A DNA stretch of 64,000 nt from Cocos nucifera (Eukaryota > Streptophyta > Magnoliopsida > Arecales > Arecaceae), in assembly GCA_006176705.1 (NCBI GenBank), contig QRFJ01002089.1, positions 62,001 through 126,000 on the forward strand, read 5' to 3'. Below are positions 1 through 12,121 of this stretch, in pieces (position 1 is the first letter of the stretch; the number at the start of each line of letters is the position of its first letter). Position numbers and translations under genes: made by a program. Under the pieces are notes generated by a model. That model worked only from the letters and a program-made list of their open reading frames with translations, was not told where the DNA came from and searched no databases.

Positions 1-764
1 ACTCGTCAAACCCAATATTTGTCATATGAATTAATCATTCGATTCGAATCTTATGTAAAACCCTTATAGAAACTCTTTCTATCATCTTTACTCTACCATG
101 GCCATGGACTTATGGACTCAATTCTCATGATCATCATAAGGCTACTCTTCATCTATCGAGGTAGATAGATTTTTTATTGGTGCAATCCAATTTCTATAAT
201 GAACGTACTATAGTCAACATACACCTCAGAATTTCGAATGACTAGAAGATCGAGTTATAGTGTAGTCAAACTACAACACCCTCAAGATGAACTGTTGATG
301 CACTTCAGATCAAAGAATTAGATACACTACTGCAACATCGAGCCAGTCATCAACGAGATGGTAGACTTCCTTATGAATACTCGAGGTGGTCATGCTCAGT
401 GCCCTCATTCTCTAACAAGTATCTATACTCTCACTTTGGTGTCTCCACACCATAGACTCAAGACTCATCTACTCAAAGAAAGTGATTATACACCAATCTT
501 TCGGATTAATCACCATCCTCATGATGATCCTACGATCGAAAGTAATTTATGAGTTTATTATGAAAATTCATGTCTCAAATTTTTAACTCTTTGAAAATAT
601 GAATTATCATTACTATTAACTTAAAGGATGTATCACATACACTTTAAATACACACTATGATAGAAAATAATTTTTTTATTAATTTATAGTTAAAATTATA
701 AAATTATCCTTAGAAGTGTATTACAAGTGTTAGCCAATCTAGCTTCTAGGGTACACATCTAACA
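1..764 (-). repeat. 3' LTR of Copia-A copy 1 (partial)
   Basis: The right edge ends in TCTAACA, the reverse complement of the family's LTR start, and is directly followed by the end of RNase H. The stretch aligns by eye with 15530-16288 of the 5' LTR, for example the shared motif ATGATCATCATA and the TCGAGGTAGATAGAT-like block. Only about a third of the LTR is in the window. Confidence 0.88.
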
Positions 765-778
765 AACTTTCACTTGAC

Positions 779-2377
779 CTAAAGCCAATTGACTACAAAT
801 CTAAGTCCCATCTTCTCAAGATGGACTTCAATCTTCTGCTGGCCTAAAAGCTTCATTAGTGGATCTACCGCATTATCCATGGAGTTGACTCTCTTGACCT
901 CGACGTAATCCTTCTCGAGGTAATTATGGATGAGATGGAATCGCTGCTCGATGTGCTTGAATTTTTGATGAGATCTCAGCTCCTTAGCTAGGGCTATGGC
1001 ATCATTATTGTCGTAGTACAGAGGGAAGGCATTTGATGGCATTACTACAAGTTCTGTGGTGAACTTCTTATACCAGAATGCCTTCTTTATAGCTTTTGAT
1101 GCAGCGATGTACTCTGCTTTCATGGTAGAATCTACTGTCATAGTCTGCTTGAAACTCTTGGAGCTGACAGCACCACCATTATACACAAACAGACTATCAG
1201 ATGTCGATTTTCGATCATCTATATCAGACAAAATCTGAGTCTATATAACCATGGACCTAGAGTTCTCCATTACCAAAAATCAAGAACATATTCTTAGTTC
1301 TTCTCAAGTACTTAAAGATACATTTGATAGAAGTTCAGTGCTCTTTACCTAGATTCAATTGATATCTACTCGTGACACTCATAGCATGGGCAATATCAGA
1401 TTGTGTATATAGCAGGGCGTACATGAGGTTCCCTATTGCTGAAGCATAAGGGATCTTACTCATGCGTTCAATCTCCTCTGGTGTGTTTGGACACATCTTC
1501 TTAGAGAGATGAATGCCATGTCTGAAGGGCACCAATCCTCTCTTGGAGTTTTCCATGCTAAACCTCTTTAGTACCACCTCTATGTACATCTTCTATGAGA
1601 GATCCAGCATCCTACTTTGTCTATCCCTATAGACTTTAATTTCTAGAATAAAGGATGCCTCTTCTAGGTCTTTCATAGAGAACTCTTTTGATAATTACAT
1701 TTTAACTATGGTCAACATGGGAATATCATTTTCAATAAGGAGATGTCATCCACGTATAGTACGAGAAAGACAACTGCGCTCCCATTGACTTTTTTGAATA
1801 CACATAATTCCTCCTCATTCTTGATGAATCCAAATGATTTGATCACATCATTGAAATAAGCATTTCAGCTTTGAGATGCTTGCTTAAATCCATAGATGGA
1901 TCTTTGTAGCTTGCAAACCTTATTATCAGCATCATTGGATGTGAAATCTAGTGGCTGTTCCATATAGATATCTTTCTCAAGATATCCATTTAAGAAGGCC
2001 ATTTTTACGTCCATTTGCCATATTTCATAATTGAAATAGGTTGCAACAATAAGCAATGAGCGGATGAATTTTAGCATGGCAATTGGCGAGAAGGTATCTG
2101 ATAGTCAATGCCTTCATATTGACTATACCCTTTCGCCACTAATCTAGCCTTTAATGTCTCCATATTTTCATCTACACCTATTTTTCTCTTATAGATTCAT
2201 TTATACCCAATAGGTACTATACCTTCAGGTGGATCTACCAAGGTCCAAACTTGGTTCGAGCGCATTGAGTCAATCTTTAACTTCATTGCCTCTAATTATT
2301 TCTCAGAGTCGATATCTAATATCACATTGTCATAGGTTTTGGGATCATCACCATGAACCCCATTTTTTATAAGGAAC
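779..2377 (-). pseudogene. Copia-A copy 1 pol, 3' part: reverse transcriptase and RNase H
   Basis: Fragments of one reading frame appear in order on the minus strand. The reverse transcriptase core at 1865-2077 shows the IWQMDVKMAFLNG and LQRSIYGFKQAS blocks. The catalytic YVDD is intact at 1745-1756. The thumb/connection part is at 1335-1589 (YASAIGNLMYA). RNase H is at 779-1231, with the AEYIAAS and YYDNNDAIALAKE motifs and a final NWL plus stop that is shared with copy 2. The fragments are separated by stops and small indels. The N-terminal RT sequence (about 2080-2377) is degraded and ends at G1. RT copies element RNA into cDNA and RNase H removes the template. Confidence 0.88.
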
Positions 2378-2382
2378 ATTTT

Positions 2383-4300
2383 TTATGCGTGCTAATCTAT
2401 AGGTATAGCAAGTGCATTAGTCGATCAAGTAATAAAGTAAGTGAGTAGAATATCGTCCCTAGATGATTGAAAATAAGTACTGAAAAGCACTTTTCTATGC
2501 TTTATTTAGAAGACAGATTTATGAGAATTAAGAAAAATAGGATGAAATAAAGAAATAATTAAAAATTATAAGGAAATAGAGAGTGTATAATTTTAAGGAT
2601 TTTAAACTCAAGAGCAATAGGTTACTAAGGTAATCGGTTCACCAACTCAATCAATACAATATTCAGATTATTAAGTTAATTTTATTTCATGTGATGGTGG
2701 AGTCTCCTAGATTATTCACTATTCTTTAGTCCAAGCATAGCAAAACTATCAATATTTATTAGCTATCCTTTGGTTCAAGTGTAATTTAAATAAATATCGA
2801 TGCATTAAGTTTTGTGAAACCCTCTAACTAAAATACACTATATCTAAAGCGTACCAAAATTCTGGCATGCATATGAATTCTAAATTGATTCATAATACAA
2901 GGTATATAAACCAAGAAGCAATAACATTGATGTACTTGGTCCGCATCATCTATGTTTATTAGATTAATTAGAGGATGGCCAACAATCTAAAAGCATTAAG
3001 ATCAGATCTATATACTCCTCATGAATAAAATTTAAAATTAAAAATAAATCATACTGAATATTATATCAAAAAGAGTAGCTACATCTTAGCCTTAGTAAAA
3101 TAAAATTTAGTTCATGGTAATAAGATTAAAAGTATCAAATAAAATAAAAAGCATGAAGAAATTAGACTATTTATTCGCTGAAATTGATCATCCTTTGCTC
3201 TTGGTGTGGAGAACTTGATGAAGAAGAAAGCCACTTCGTGTACCGATCTTTGAAAGAAGAAAAGAAGAGGAAAAAAATAACAAAAATAAAAGCTTTTTCT
3301 CTTCTCTCCCTAAACCCTCTCTCTATTTCTTCTTATTTTCTTTTTATTTTCAATTCTCTGTTTCCTGTTCCTCAGGCTCTCTGTACAGGTTCTCTACTTA
3401 GGTTCTCTGCTTTTTGATCGACAGCGGGCTTTTTATAGCCTTAAGAGAAAGATGTCTAGTAGGAATCCCCTTAAAACTAGGTTTTAGACTCTTTAAATAA
3501 GTTAAATAAAGCTCTGAATAATTCTAGCTGTTAGATTAGCATTCAATGCATCAAAAACCACTCTAAAATCCTTTATGAAACCCAGTTACAGTCAGATCTA
3601 ACAGCAACCATCTGATCATCTTAATGATGAAATCTGAACCATTGGATCTCAGCCAAAGAAGCTCCTGTAGCTTAGTTAAAATCGATAATGCATCTCTACT
3701 ATTGGATCTCGATCGAAAGCCACATCCACCATCCGTCAGTGCACAGAAGTCAATTGTTCGATCAAAACCCAGTTGTCAACAGCCATTGGATTATGCATAA
3801 TTCCTAGAATGCCCTTTGTAGATAGTGCGCGAGCCCAGCGTTGCATAGACTGCTGCTTTCTTTAGCTAATTGGGATGTGCCGCTTTATGTAAAATTCCTA
3901 GAATGCCCTTGCCTTGGTTACTGTAGCGGTCCATCGTGTGCCATGATTTTTTCTGATGTCAGCACGACGTCAGCAGGGCATCAGCGGGCCAATTTAGCGG
4001 GCGATCGATTCTATGGTTAGGCCGGTCTGGTTCTAAGCTAGTTTGATCTAGATCGATCGACAATATATATATTTTTTATTTTTTATTTTATTATTTTTTT
4101 CTTTTTCTTTGAAATTTGATTCTGGGCTCATTTGGAGTTTATTTTGCTTGAGACTTATTTCATCTGAATCAGAAAAATAAGATCTTCATATTGGTAGCCT
4201 TCTTTCCTACATAAAATTAATAAAAATATTAATTTTTTAAAAATAAATTAATTTATTTTATAATTTAATATTTTTATTAGTATATTTTTATCACTTATCA
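2383..4300 (-). repeat. 3' LTR of G1
   Basis: It starts TTATGCGTGC, where other copies have TGATGC, so the first G is mutated, and it ends CACTTATCA. It aligns along its length with 7877-9774 and with the G2 and G3 LTRs. A TATA-like TATAAAAA on the minus strand is at 3430-3437 and is followed downstream by a pyrimidine/purine-rich leader. The adjacent sequence at 4301 reads, on the minus strand, as a purine-rich tract (AAGTTGGAGGGTA) that fits a polypurine tract. Confidence 0.88.
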
Positions 4301-5408
4301 TACCCTCCAACTTAGTAATTGCTAGTTCCTTAGTAATATTTTATTTAATACCATATTTTAATAAGATCATCCATCATAAAGATAGAGCTATGATTAAAGA
4401 TAAAAAAGTTTAGAAAATACCACTAACTAAGTATTAAGCTTCCGAAGAAAATTTCACGGTCAATACAATTAAAAACTTTCTTAGAGTATACCAAAGATCT
4501 ACAACACTTATATTTATGATGACTAACTTAGCATTTCAATATTAATTTAAAGGATAAAAGTATCGTCTCTTATCATCTATTTTGATTAATTTTTTATATA
4601 TTCTCAATTTTAAGCTCATGAATTAAGGTAGCTTTTACACTGCCTCATTTTTTTTTTTTTATAATCTATGTTGAGCATCCTAGCCTTTCCTCCATCATTT
4701 TATGTGAATCTTCACACTTGACCTAGGTACAGAGATCCAGTTACTAAGCTTTGGGCAATCCACATATACTCTATCTTTTGCACTTTATTTTTAGGCAGGT
4801 AGCTCTTTTCTTAAACTCAAGTTTTTTTTATTAGAATGTGTATTAATTATCAATTTTTAGTGATAATTGAATCCTCAGTTGGCCTTATAATCAATACCTA
4901 CTTTGCCTTATTAGTGTGCATGTGCAATTTGAAGTGCTAATCGTCTTTAGATGACCTAAGTAGGCTACTAAAAGTCTAACTGACTAATCTACTTCTTTAA
5001 CTCGTTACATTCATTAGCAGATACTTCTAACTTTTATCACTTTTTTAGTCTATCTTGCTCAAGATTTTCTTCATGACACATGGTTTAAAAAGTTTTTTTT
5101 GTCACCCCCCAACTTATTCTACATTGTCTCAATGGAGAAAGAAAAATAAAGGGTGCAATAAAGGATAGGAAGGAATACACTTGATTTGATTCGATCTGGT
5201 TCTTTGAAGTTTTGAAATTTGGCTTGAGTTCTCATTGATTTTTCTCTGCAAAATTGAAAATACACATCAAAACAGTAAAAGAGCAATAACAAATTATTAA
5301 AAAATAAAAAAAAAGAAAAATGATCAAAACTAAAAAGAAAAGACACAACCTATCTAGTAGTTTTAATTTATAGTCTTCAGCTTAACTTTTTTGGAGTTCT
5401 AGGCTGAA
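4301..5408 (-). other. 3' noncoding region of G1
   Basis: About 1.1 kb without a supportable reading frame, between the gag-protease stop and the 3' LTR. It is AT-rich with a poly-T run near 4648-4660. It aligns with 43628-44741 of G3 and with 25099-25803 plus 36233-36714 of G2, so it is a conserved part of the family and not random flank. In G2 the same region follows integrase, which shows that pol was lost upstream of it in G1. Confidence 0.75.
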
Positions 5409-7671
5409 TCAATCCGGTGCCACTTCAATCGAAATACTTTCATGTTTGGTCGAGCCCTCTTTCAACTAGACATTGCTAACTTTTATAGTCTCAAATCTAT
5501 TTTCTATAGAATTCTCATATACTGATTTGTTAATAACATCAATTAAAAAATAAGTTTGATTATCATCAGAATGTTTAGTATCTTTAAAAACATTAAAAAT
5601 CACTTGTTCGTCTTGGACTCTAAGAATTAATTTTTCTTGTTGAACATCAATTAAAGCTCCTCCAGTAGCTAAAAAGGATCTTCCTAAGATAAGGAGTACA
5701 TCATAATCTTCTTCCACATCAAGAACAATAAAATCAACAGGAAAAACAAACTTGTTTACCTTTACCAAGACATCCTCCATTATACCTCTTGGATATTTGA
5801 TGAATCTATTGGCTAATTGAAGAGTAATAGTGGTAGACTTCGATTCTCCTAGACCCAGCTTCCTGAAAATAGAAAAAAGTTATGAGATTAATACTTGCCC
5901 CTAAATCATATAAAACTTTATCAAAACTACAATCACCAATAATGCAAGGGATAGTAAAACTCTCTGAATCTTTTAGCTTTTATGGTAATTTATTTTGAAG
6001 TATCGTTGAGCATTCTTCATTCAAATTCATTCTCTCATGCTTCTTCAATTTTTTCTTATTTATTAGAATTTTTTTGAGAAACTTGGCATACCTAGGCATT
6101 TAAGTGATAGCATCTACAAAAAAAAAATATTAATATGTAAATTCTTTAAAATTTTGAAAAAGTTAGAAAATTTCTTATCTGGATGCTATATTTATCTCTA
6201 TAAGAATGGTAGTGGTGGCACATAGGGCTTCATATTTGGATCAGCAAACTTTTTACCTGGAGACCATCCATCTGTTGGTTGTTTTGGTGACTAACAAATT
6301 TTAGTTGATGGTTCCTTGTTTGTAGTTGGCTCTTCAGTCTCTTTCTTCTGATGTGGCTCCTCTAGCTTTTTACTACTTCTTAGGGTGATAGCATTGACTT
6401 GCTTCCTTGGATTGGTCTCCATGTTGCTAGGTAAGGATCCCTGAGGTCTCTTAGAGATTATCTTAGCCATTTGACCTATTTGCATCTTCAAGTTTTGAAT
6501 TGCTGCTACTTGGTCCTGCCTAAGCCTGGCTTCCAAATTTTTTTTAGTTGCTTCTTGGTTTTGCATGAATTTGACCATAAGCTCCTCCATGTTGGACTTC
6601 TTTTCAGGTACTTGGAATCTTAGGGGTGGTTGTTGTGCTGCATTTTGATTGCTTCATGAGAAATTTAGATGCTTCCTCCACCCTTGATTGTATGTGTTGG
6701 AGTAGGGATTATTTTGTTGCAGTCTGAAAAGATTACCAATATAATTAGCTGTATCAGTAGCTTTAGCAAAAGAATTATCTATCTGGCAGTTACTCGTATC
6801 GTGTCCTCCTCCACACAGGTCACAAGTGATGCTTTGAACTTGTGCTGCTCCCTTCAAGTTGTTGACTTCAGCTCTAATGGCTGTAATTTCAGCTAGTAAG
6901 GTTGGCACGCAATCTACTCCTGCACGGCTACTGGTCTTTTCGGCATCATGCATTCAGTTTGCCACTGATATCTATTCTATGCCATCTCATCGATCAGATC
7001 AAAGGCTTTTTTTTTATTTTTTGATTAATGGTTCTTCTTGCTGCTGCATCAATCATAGAATGACTAGTAGGAGATAAACCATTATAGAAAATTTGTACCT
7101 AAAGCCATATGAGTAGTTGATGATGTGGACATCTCCTCAGCAGTTCCTTAAAATGCTCCCAAGCCTCATATAGTGTCTCCATATCTATCTGCATAAAAGA
7201 AGTGATATCATTGTGCATCTTGGCAGTCTTGGAAGATGGAAAGTACTTAGCTAAGAATTTTTGGGCTAGGGCATCCCAAGTTGTGATAGAACTTGCAGAA
7301 AGAGAATGAAGCCAACTTTTAGCTTTGTTCCGTAAAGAAAAAGGAAATAACCTTAATCTAATTACATCATCCGACACCTCACTAATTTTAAAAGTATCAT
7401 AAAGTTCAAAAAAGTTAGAAATGTGGGCATTCGGATCATCATGCACGTGTCCACTGAATTGGATAGTTGATTGAATCATCTGGATCATTGCCGATTTTAT
7501 TTCGAAGTTGTTTGCTTGCACAGGCAGTCTCTTGATGCTCAAAGCTGCATCAGCTATAGATGGTGTGATGTAATAATTTATTGAATGATGTGCCACTCGA
7601 ATAGCTTCTTATCGTCCCTCGATCACCATATCCAATCCTAGATTGATGTTGTTAGGATCTTCTGCTGCCAT
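5409..7671 (-). pseudogene. G1 gag-protease
   Basis: The likely start is the ATG at 7669-7671, about 180 bp after the primer site. Gag (Retrotrans_gag type) is clearest at 7099-7596, with KAKSWLHSL and LAQKFLAKYFP followed by the EAWEHFKELLRRCPHH block. A zinc knuckle CDLCGGGHDTSNC lies in 6654-6953, and a QNLKMQIGQMAK / QVNAITLRS block in 6291-6590. These are typical of Athila/Tat Gag. The retropepsin active site DLGAS is encoded at about 5893-5907, and the LILGRSFLATGGA flap/hydrophobic block is in 5466-5780. Breaks include a TAA about 20 codons in, a TAG after PHHQLLIWL, an indel after the protease active site and a TAG at 5466-5468. The frame would otherwise end at the TGA at 5409-5411. 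Confidence 0.87.
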
Positions 7672-7852
7672 GTTCCTTTCTTATTGTATTCTTCTGATGG
7701 TTCTTTCAATTTCTGGATCTAAAGGTAGTAAGTCACTATGTCCAGTACATGTCATGCACCGAATAAATGTAGAAATAAAGTAGGAACAAAAATTAAAAAT
7801 AAAATTCTAAAGTAAAGGTAGAATCAAAATTTTAATATTATTTTAGACACAA

Positions 7853-7870
7853 TCCCTGGCAGTGACACCA
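7853..7870 (-). promoter_or_regulatory. G1 primer-binding site (Asp-tRNA-like)
   Basis: On the minus strand this reads TGGTGTCACTGCCAGGGA, six bases after the 5' LTR. It fits the plant tRNA-Asp 3' end (known gypsy form TGGCGCCGTTGCCGGGGA) with five differences, most of them transitions at CpG positions. It primes minus-strand cDNA. Confidence 0.75.
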
Positions 7871-7876
7871 AAAACT

Positions 7877-9774
7877 TGATGCGTACTAATCTATAGCTAT
7901 GGCAAGTGCACCAGTCAATCAAGTAATAAAGTAAGTGAGTAGAGTATCGTTCCTAGAGGATTGAAAAATAAGTACTGAAAAATTCTTTCCTATGCTTTAT
8001 TTAGAAGACCGATTTATGAGAATTAAGAAAAATAGGATGAAATAAAGAAATAATTAAAAATTATAAGGAAATAGAGAGTGTATAATTTTTAGGATTTTAA
8101 ACTCAAGAGCAATAGATTACTAAGGCAATCGGTTCACCAACTCAATCAATACAATATTCAGGTTATTAAGTTAATTTTATTTCATGTGATGGTGGAGTCT
8201 CCTAGATTATTCACTATCCTTTGATCCAAGCATAGCAAAACTATCAATATTTATTAACTATCCTTTGGTCCAGATGTAATTTAAATAAATATCGATGCAT
8301 TAGGTTTTGTGAAATTCTCTAATTAAAATACGTTGTGTCCAAAGCGCACTAAAATTCCTGCATGCATATGAATTCTAAATCGATTCATAATACAAGGTAT
8401 ATAAATCAAAAAGCAATAACATAAACGTACTTGGTCCGTATCATCTATGTTCATCAGATCAATTAGAAGATAGCCAGTAATCTAAAAATATTAAGATCAG
8501 ATTTATATACTCCTCATGAATAAAATTTAAAATTAAAAATAAATCATACTGAATATTATATCAAAAAGAGTGGCTATACTTTAGCCTTAGTAAAATAAAA
8601 TTAGTTCATGGTAACAAGATCAAAAATATCAAATAAAATAAAAAGTATGAAGAAATTAGACTGTTTGTTTGCTAAAATTAATCGTCCGTTTCTCTTGGTA
8701 TGGAGAACTTGATGAAGAAGAAAGCCGCTTCATGTACCGATCTTTGAAAGAAGAAAAGAAGAGGAAAGAAAAATAACAAAAATAAAAGCTCTTTCTCTTC
8801 TCTCCCTAAACCCTCTCTCTGTTTCTTCCTATTTTCTTTTTATTTTCAACTCTCTATTTTCTATTCCTCAGGCTCTCTATATAGGTTTTCTACTTAGGTT
8901 CTCTGCTTTTTGATTGACAGCAGGCTTTTTATAGCCTTAAGGGAAAGATTTCCAATAGGAATTCTCTTAAAACTAGGTTTTAGACTCCTTAAACAAGTCA
9001 AATAAAGTCCTGAATAATTCTAGCTGTTAGATCAGCATCCAATGCTTCAAAAATTACTCTAAAATCCTTTATAAAACCCAGTTACAGTCGGATCTAATAG
9101 TAGTTGTCCAATCATCTTGATGATGAAATCTGGACCGTCAGATCTTGCCCAAAGATGCTCCATAGCTTAGTTAAAATTGGTAATGCATCTCTACCATTGG
9201 ATCTCGATCGGAAGCCGCATCCACAGTCCTTCAGCGCACAAAAGTCGATCGTTCAATCAAAACCCAGCTGTCAGCAGCCATTGGATCACACGTAATTCCT
9301 AGAATGCCCTTTGTAGACCATGCGTGAGCCTGGCGTTGCATAGACGGCCTCTTCCTTCAGCCAAGTGGGATGCGCTGCTTTGTGTAAAATTCTCGGAATG
9401 CCCTCACCTTGGTTACTGTAGTGGTCCACCATGCACCACAATTTTTTTGATGTCAGCGAGGCGTCAATAAGATGATTTAGCAGGCGATCGGTTCTATGGT
9501 TGGGCCAGTCTGGTTCTGAGCTGATTCGGTCTGGACCGACCGATAATATATATATTTTTTATTTTTATTTTTATTTTTTTTCTTTGAAATTTGATTTTGG
9601 GCTCGTTTGGAGTCCATTTTGCTTGAAACTTGTTTCATCTGACCCCAAAAAATAAGATCTTCATATTGATGACCTTCTTTCTTACATAAATTAATAAAAA
9701 TATTAATTTCTAAAAAATAAGTTAATTTTTTTTATAATTTAATACTTTTATTAGTATATTTTTATCGCTTATCA
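7877..9774 (-). repeat. 5' LTR of G1
   Basis: It begins TGATGCG and ends CGCTTATCA, giving a TGAT...ATCA terminal inverted repeat. Its left edge is defined by the primer site and its right edge by the ATTTT duplication. It aligns with 2383-4300, and differences between the two are scattered substitutions and small indels, so the insertion is not recent. Confidence 0.88.
8926..8933 (-). promoter_or_regulatory. TATA-like box in G1 5' LTR
   Basis: The minus strand reads TATAAAAA within CTTAAGGCTATAAAAAGCC. The equivalent position in the other G1 LTR is 3430-3437. It sits in the middle of the LTR with a pyrimidine-rich transcribed-leader-like stretch beyond it, as expected for an LTR promoter. 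Confidence 0.5.
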
Positions 9775-9779
9775 ATTTT

Positions 9780-12121
9780 CTCTATGTCCTCTGAAATAGT
9801 ACCTAAGTATCTTTCAGGAGGACGAAAATTTTTTTTTGATCTATGAGGTGGAGGAGGTAGTGATTGGACTGGCTCAATCTGATTGGATTTCATAGGATCC
9901 TTAGCTCGTTGCTCTTGGGAGACTTTCTTCTCGAGCCTAATCTGCCTTCTGATGCCACCATCTTGAATAAACTATTTTTCAAGAAAGATGATATGTCAAC
10001 TCATAATCACATTATGGTCTTTCAAAATGTAGAAGTAATATCCTAATGACTCTTTAAGATATCCTATGAATTGAGCTCTAAAGGACCTATACTCTAACTT
10101 GTCCGCCTGTTGTCTCTTGACATGAGCTGAACAATCACAAATTCTAAGGTGATTAGACTTAATTTCTTACCATGCCATATCTCATATGGTGTGGTAGGAA
10201 CGATTTTAGAGAAAACCCTATTCAATAAATATATAGTGATTATTAGACTATGTCCCCAAAGAAACTCAGGGAGGTTCGTGAAGCTCATCATAAATTGGAC
10301 CATATCTAATAAGATTCAATTTCTCCATTCTGAAATCCCATTGAGTTGAGGTATTCTAGATGGAGTCCATTGAGAGACTATGCTATTTTATTTAAGATAG
10401 TCTAAGAATTTTCAACTAAAGTATTCACCTCCTCAATCTGATCGAAGAACCTTAATGGATTTTCTAGTTTGTTTTTCTACTTCATATCTAAATTCTTTGA
10501 ACTTTTCAAAAACTTCAGATTTATGTCGTATCAAATATACATACCCATACCAAGATAAATCATCGGTAAAGATGATGAAGTAGACATAGTTGCCTCTAGC
10601 GGGCACATCAAATGAGCTACACACATCAGTACATACTAGGGTAAGTAGTTTCATGGCCCTTTTCTCATGTCCTACAAAAGAAAGCTTGGTCATTTTGTCA
10701 TGAAGGCATGATTCATAAATCGGATATGACTCAAAAGTCAACGAACTCAATAGTCCAAATTTTTCTAATTTGTTAACCCTATCTTCCACTATATGACCTA
10801 GCATAAGGTGCCATAGATACCTATCGTTTAGACTATCCCTATGTCATTTTGATCCTATGGCATTCACATTTTGCTCGATATTGAAAATAGAAACATCAAT
10901 ATGTAACTGATAGAGACCATTTATAAGAAAACCACTTATAATTTTATTTCTTTCATAAAGAATATTATAATGATCCTTAAGAAAACTAATTACATAGCCT
11001 TCCTATGCTAAACATGAATTAGAAATCAAATTTTTGCTTACTGCAAGCACATAAAAATAGTTTCTATGAACTAAATCTAATCCTAATGGTAATCGCAGAG
11101 GGTAGGTTCCCACGGCCATTGCAGCAATTCTTGCATCATTTTCGACGCATAGAATCATCTCACCATTCCTCAGCCTTTTCTTATTCTCAAGATCCTACAT
11201 AGAAGTGCATAAATGAGTACTAGAATCAGAGTCAAGCACCCAACTAGATGCAAAAAAAATCATAAGGTTAGATTCTATAACGAACATACCTCCAGAAGGA
11301 CATGCCTCCTTGTTCTTCAGGCTGGCCAGGTACAAGGGATAGTTTCACTTTCAATGATCGTCTGTGTTGCAATGAAAATATTTTTCTTTGTCAGCAGTCT
11401 TCTTCTTCGGCTTTGTCTTCTTCTTCTTTCCATCATCCATCTTCTGCTTCTTCATGGACTACTTCTTTCCAAAAAAATTTTTCTTGAAAGAAGTCCGCTC
11501 CACAGTAAGTATTGAGCCTTTAGAACCTTTCATAGAAAGCTTAACAGTAACCAGCATATTTATAAGTTCTGCCAGAGTATTCTGTAGTTTATGCATATGG
11601 TAGTTCATGATGAATTGCCCATATGCATCAGTCAAGCATTATAGAATTATATCAATCTATAAATTCTTATCCAACTTGACATCGAGCTTCTCAAACTCTT
11701 CTAAGTCATTGATCATCATCAGACAATGATCTTGGACCGACTGCCCATTATGCATTTGAGCCTTAAAAAGTCTTCTAGTGACTTGATATTTAGCTATGCG
11801 ACTTTATTCACGAAACAACTCTTACAGGTGAGCCAACATTTGGTGGCTAGTCTTAATGTCTTCATGTTGGTGCTAGAGCTCTTCAGACATTGAGTCCAAC
11901 ATGTAATACTTGGCTTTGTTATCATCATCTGTCCATTTCTTTAGAGATGCTCTTTGATCAGCGGATGGACGGGCTGGTAAAGTGGGAGGATTCTATTCCA
12001 ACACATGAGTCAACTTCTTAAAATCCAAAATAATTTTGAAGTTCCAGAGCCAATCCTTGAAGTTGGATTCAGTTAGTCTATGGGTGTCCAGGATACGAGC
12101 TAGTGGGTTGGACATAGACAT
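9780..12121 (-). pseudogene. Copia-A copy 1 gag, protease and integrase
   Basis: Gag starts at the ATG on 12121-12119, just before ISMSNPLARI-like coding shared with copies 2-4. A decayed zinc knuckle lies near 11320-11380. The protease region follows (about 10960-11260). The GAG-pre-integrase and integrase core are at 10433-10804 (LGHIVEDRVNKLE, CTDVCSSFDVPARG, FTDDLSWYGYVYL, KSIKVLRSD). The integrase C-terminal half is at 10094-10303 (FLWGHSL, PYEIWHGKK). The first two integrase aspartates are visible; the glutamate region is disrupted. From 9780 to about 10090 runs the integrase-RT linker, which G1 breaks. Many stops separate the pieces. Confidence 0.85.

Larger units (their letters stand above)
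2383..9774 (-). mobile_element. Gypsy-G1: non-autonomous Ty3/gypsy element (gag-protease only)
   Basis: Two LTRs of about 1.9 kb (2383-4300 and 7877-9774) enclose a gag-protease pseudogene, and an Asp-tRNA-like primer site abuts the right LTR, so the element reads on the minus strand. A 5-bp target duplication ATTTT (2378-2382 and 9775-9779) flanks it. Removing the element and one duplication restores the order of surrounding Copia-A pol, as judged from copy 2 near 32300-32340. There is no RT, RNase H or integrase between protease and 3' LTR. Total length is 7392 bp. Gag style and primer site suggest the Athila/Tat group. Confidence 0.9.

Noticed and set aside
5119..5346. Phe-rich 75-codon frame with membrane-like character
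   Set aside because: Low-complexity translation of an AT-rich noncoding region of G1; the G3 counterpart (44419-44604) gives an unrelated reading.
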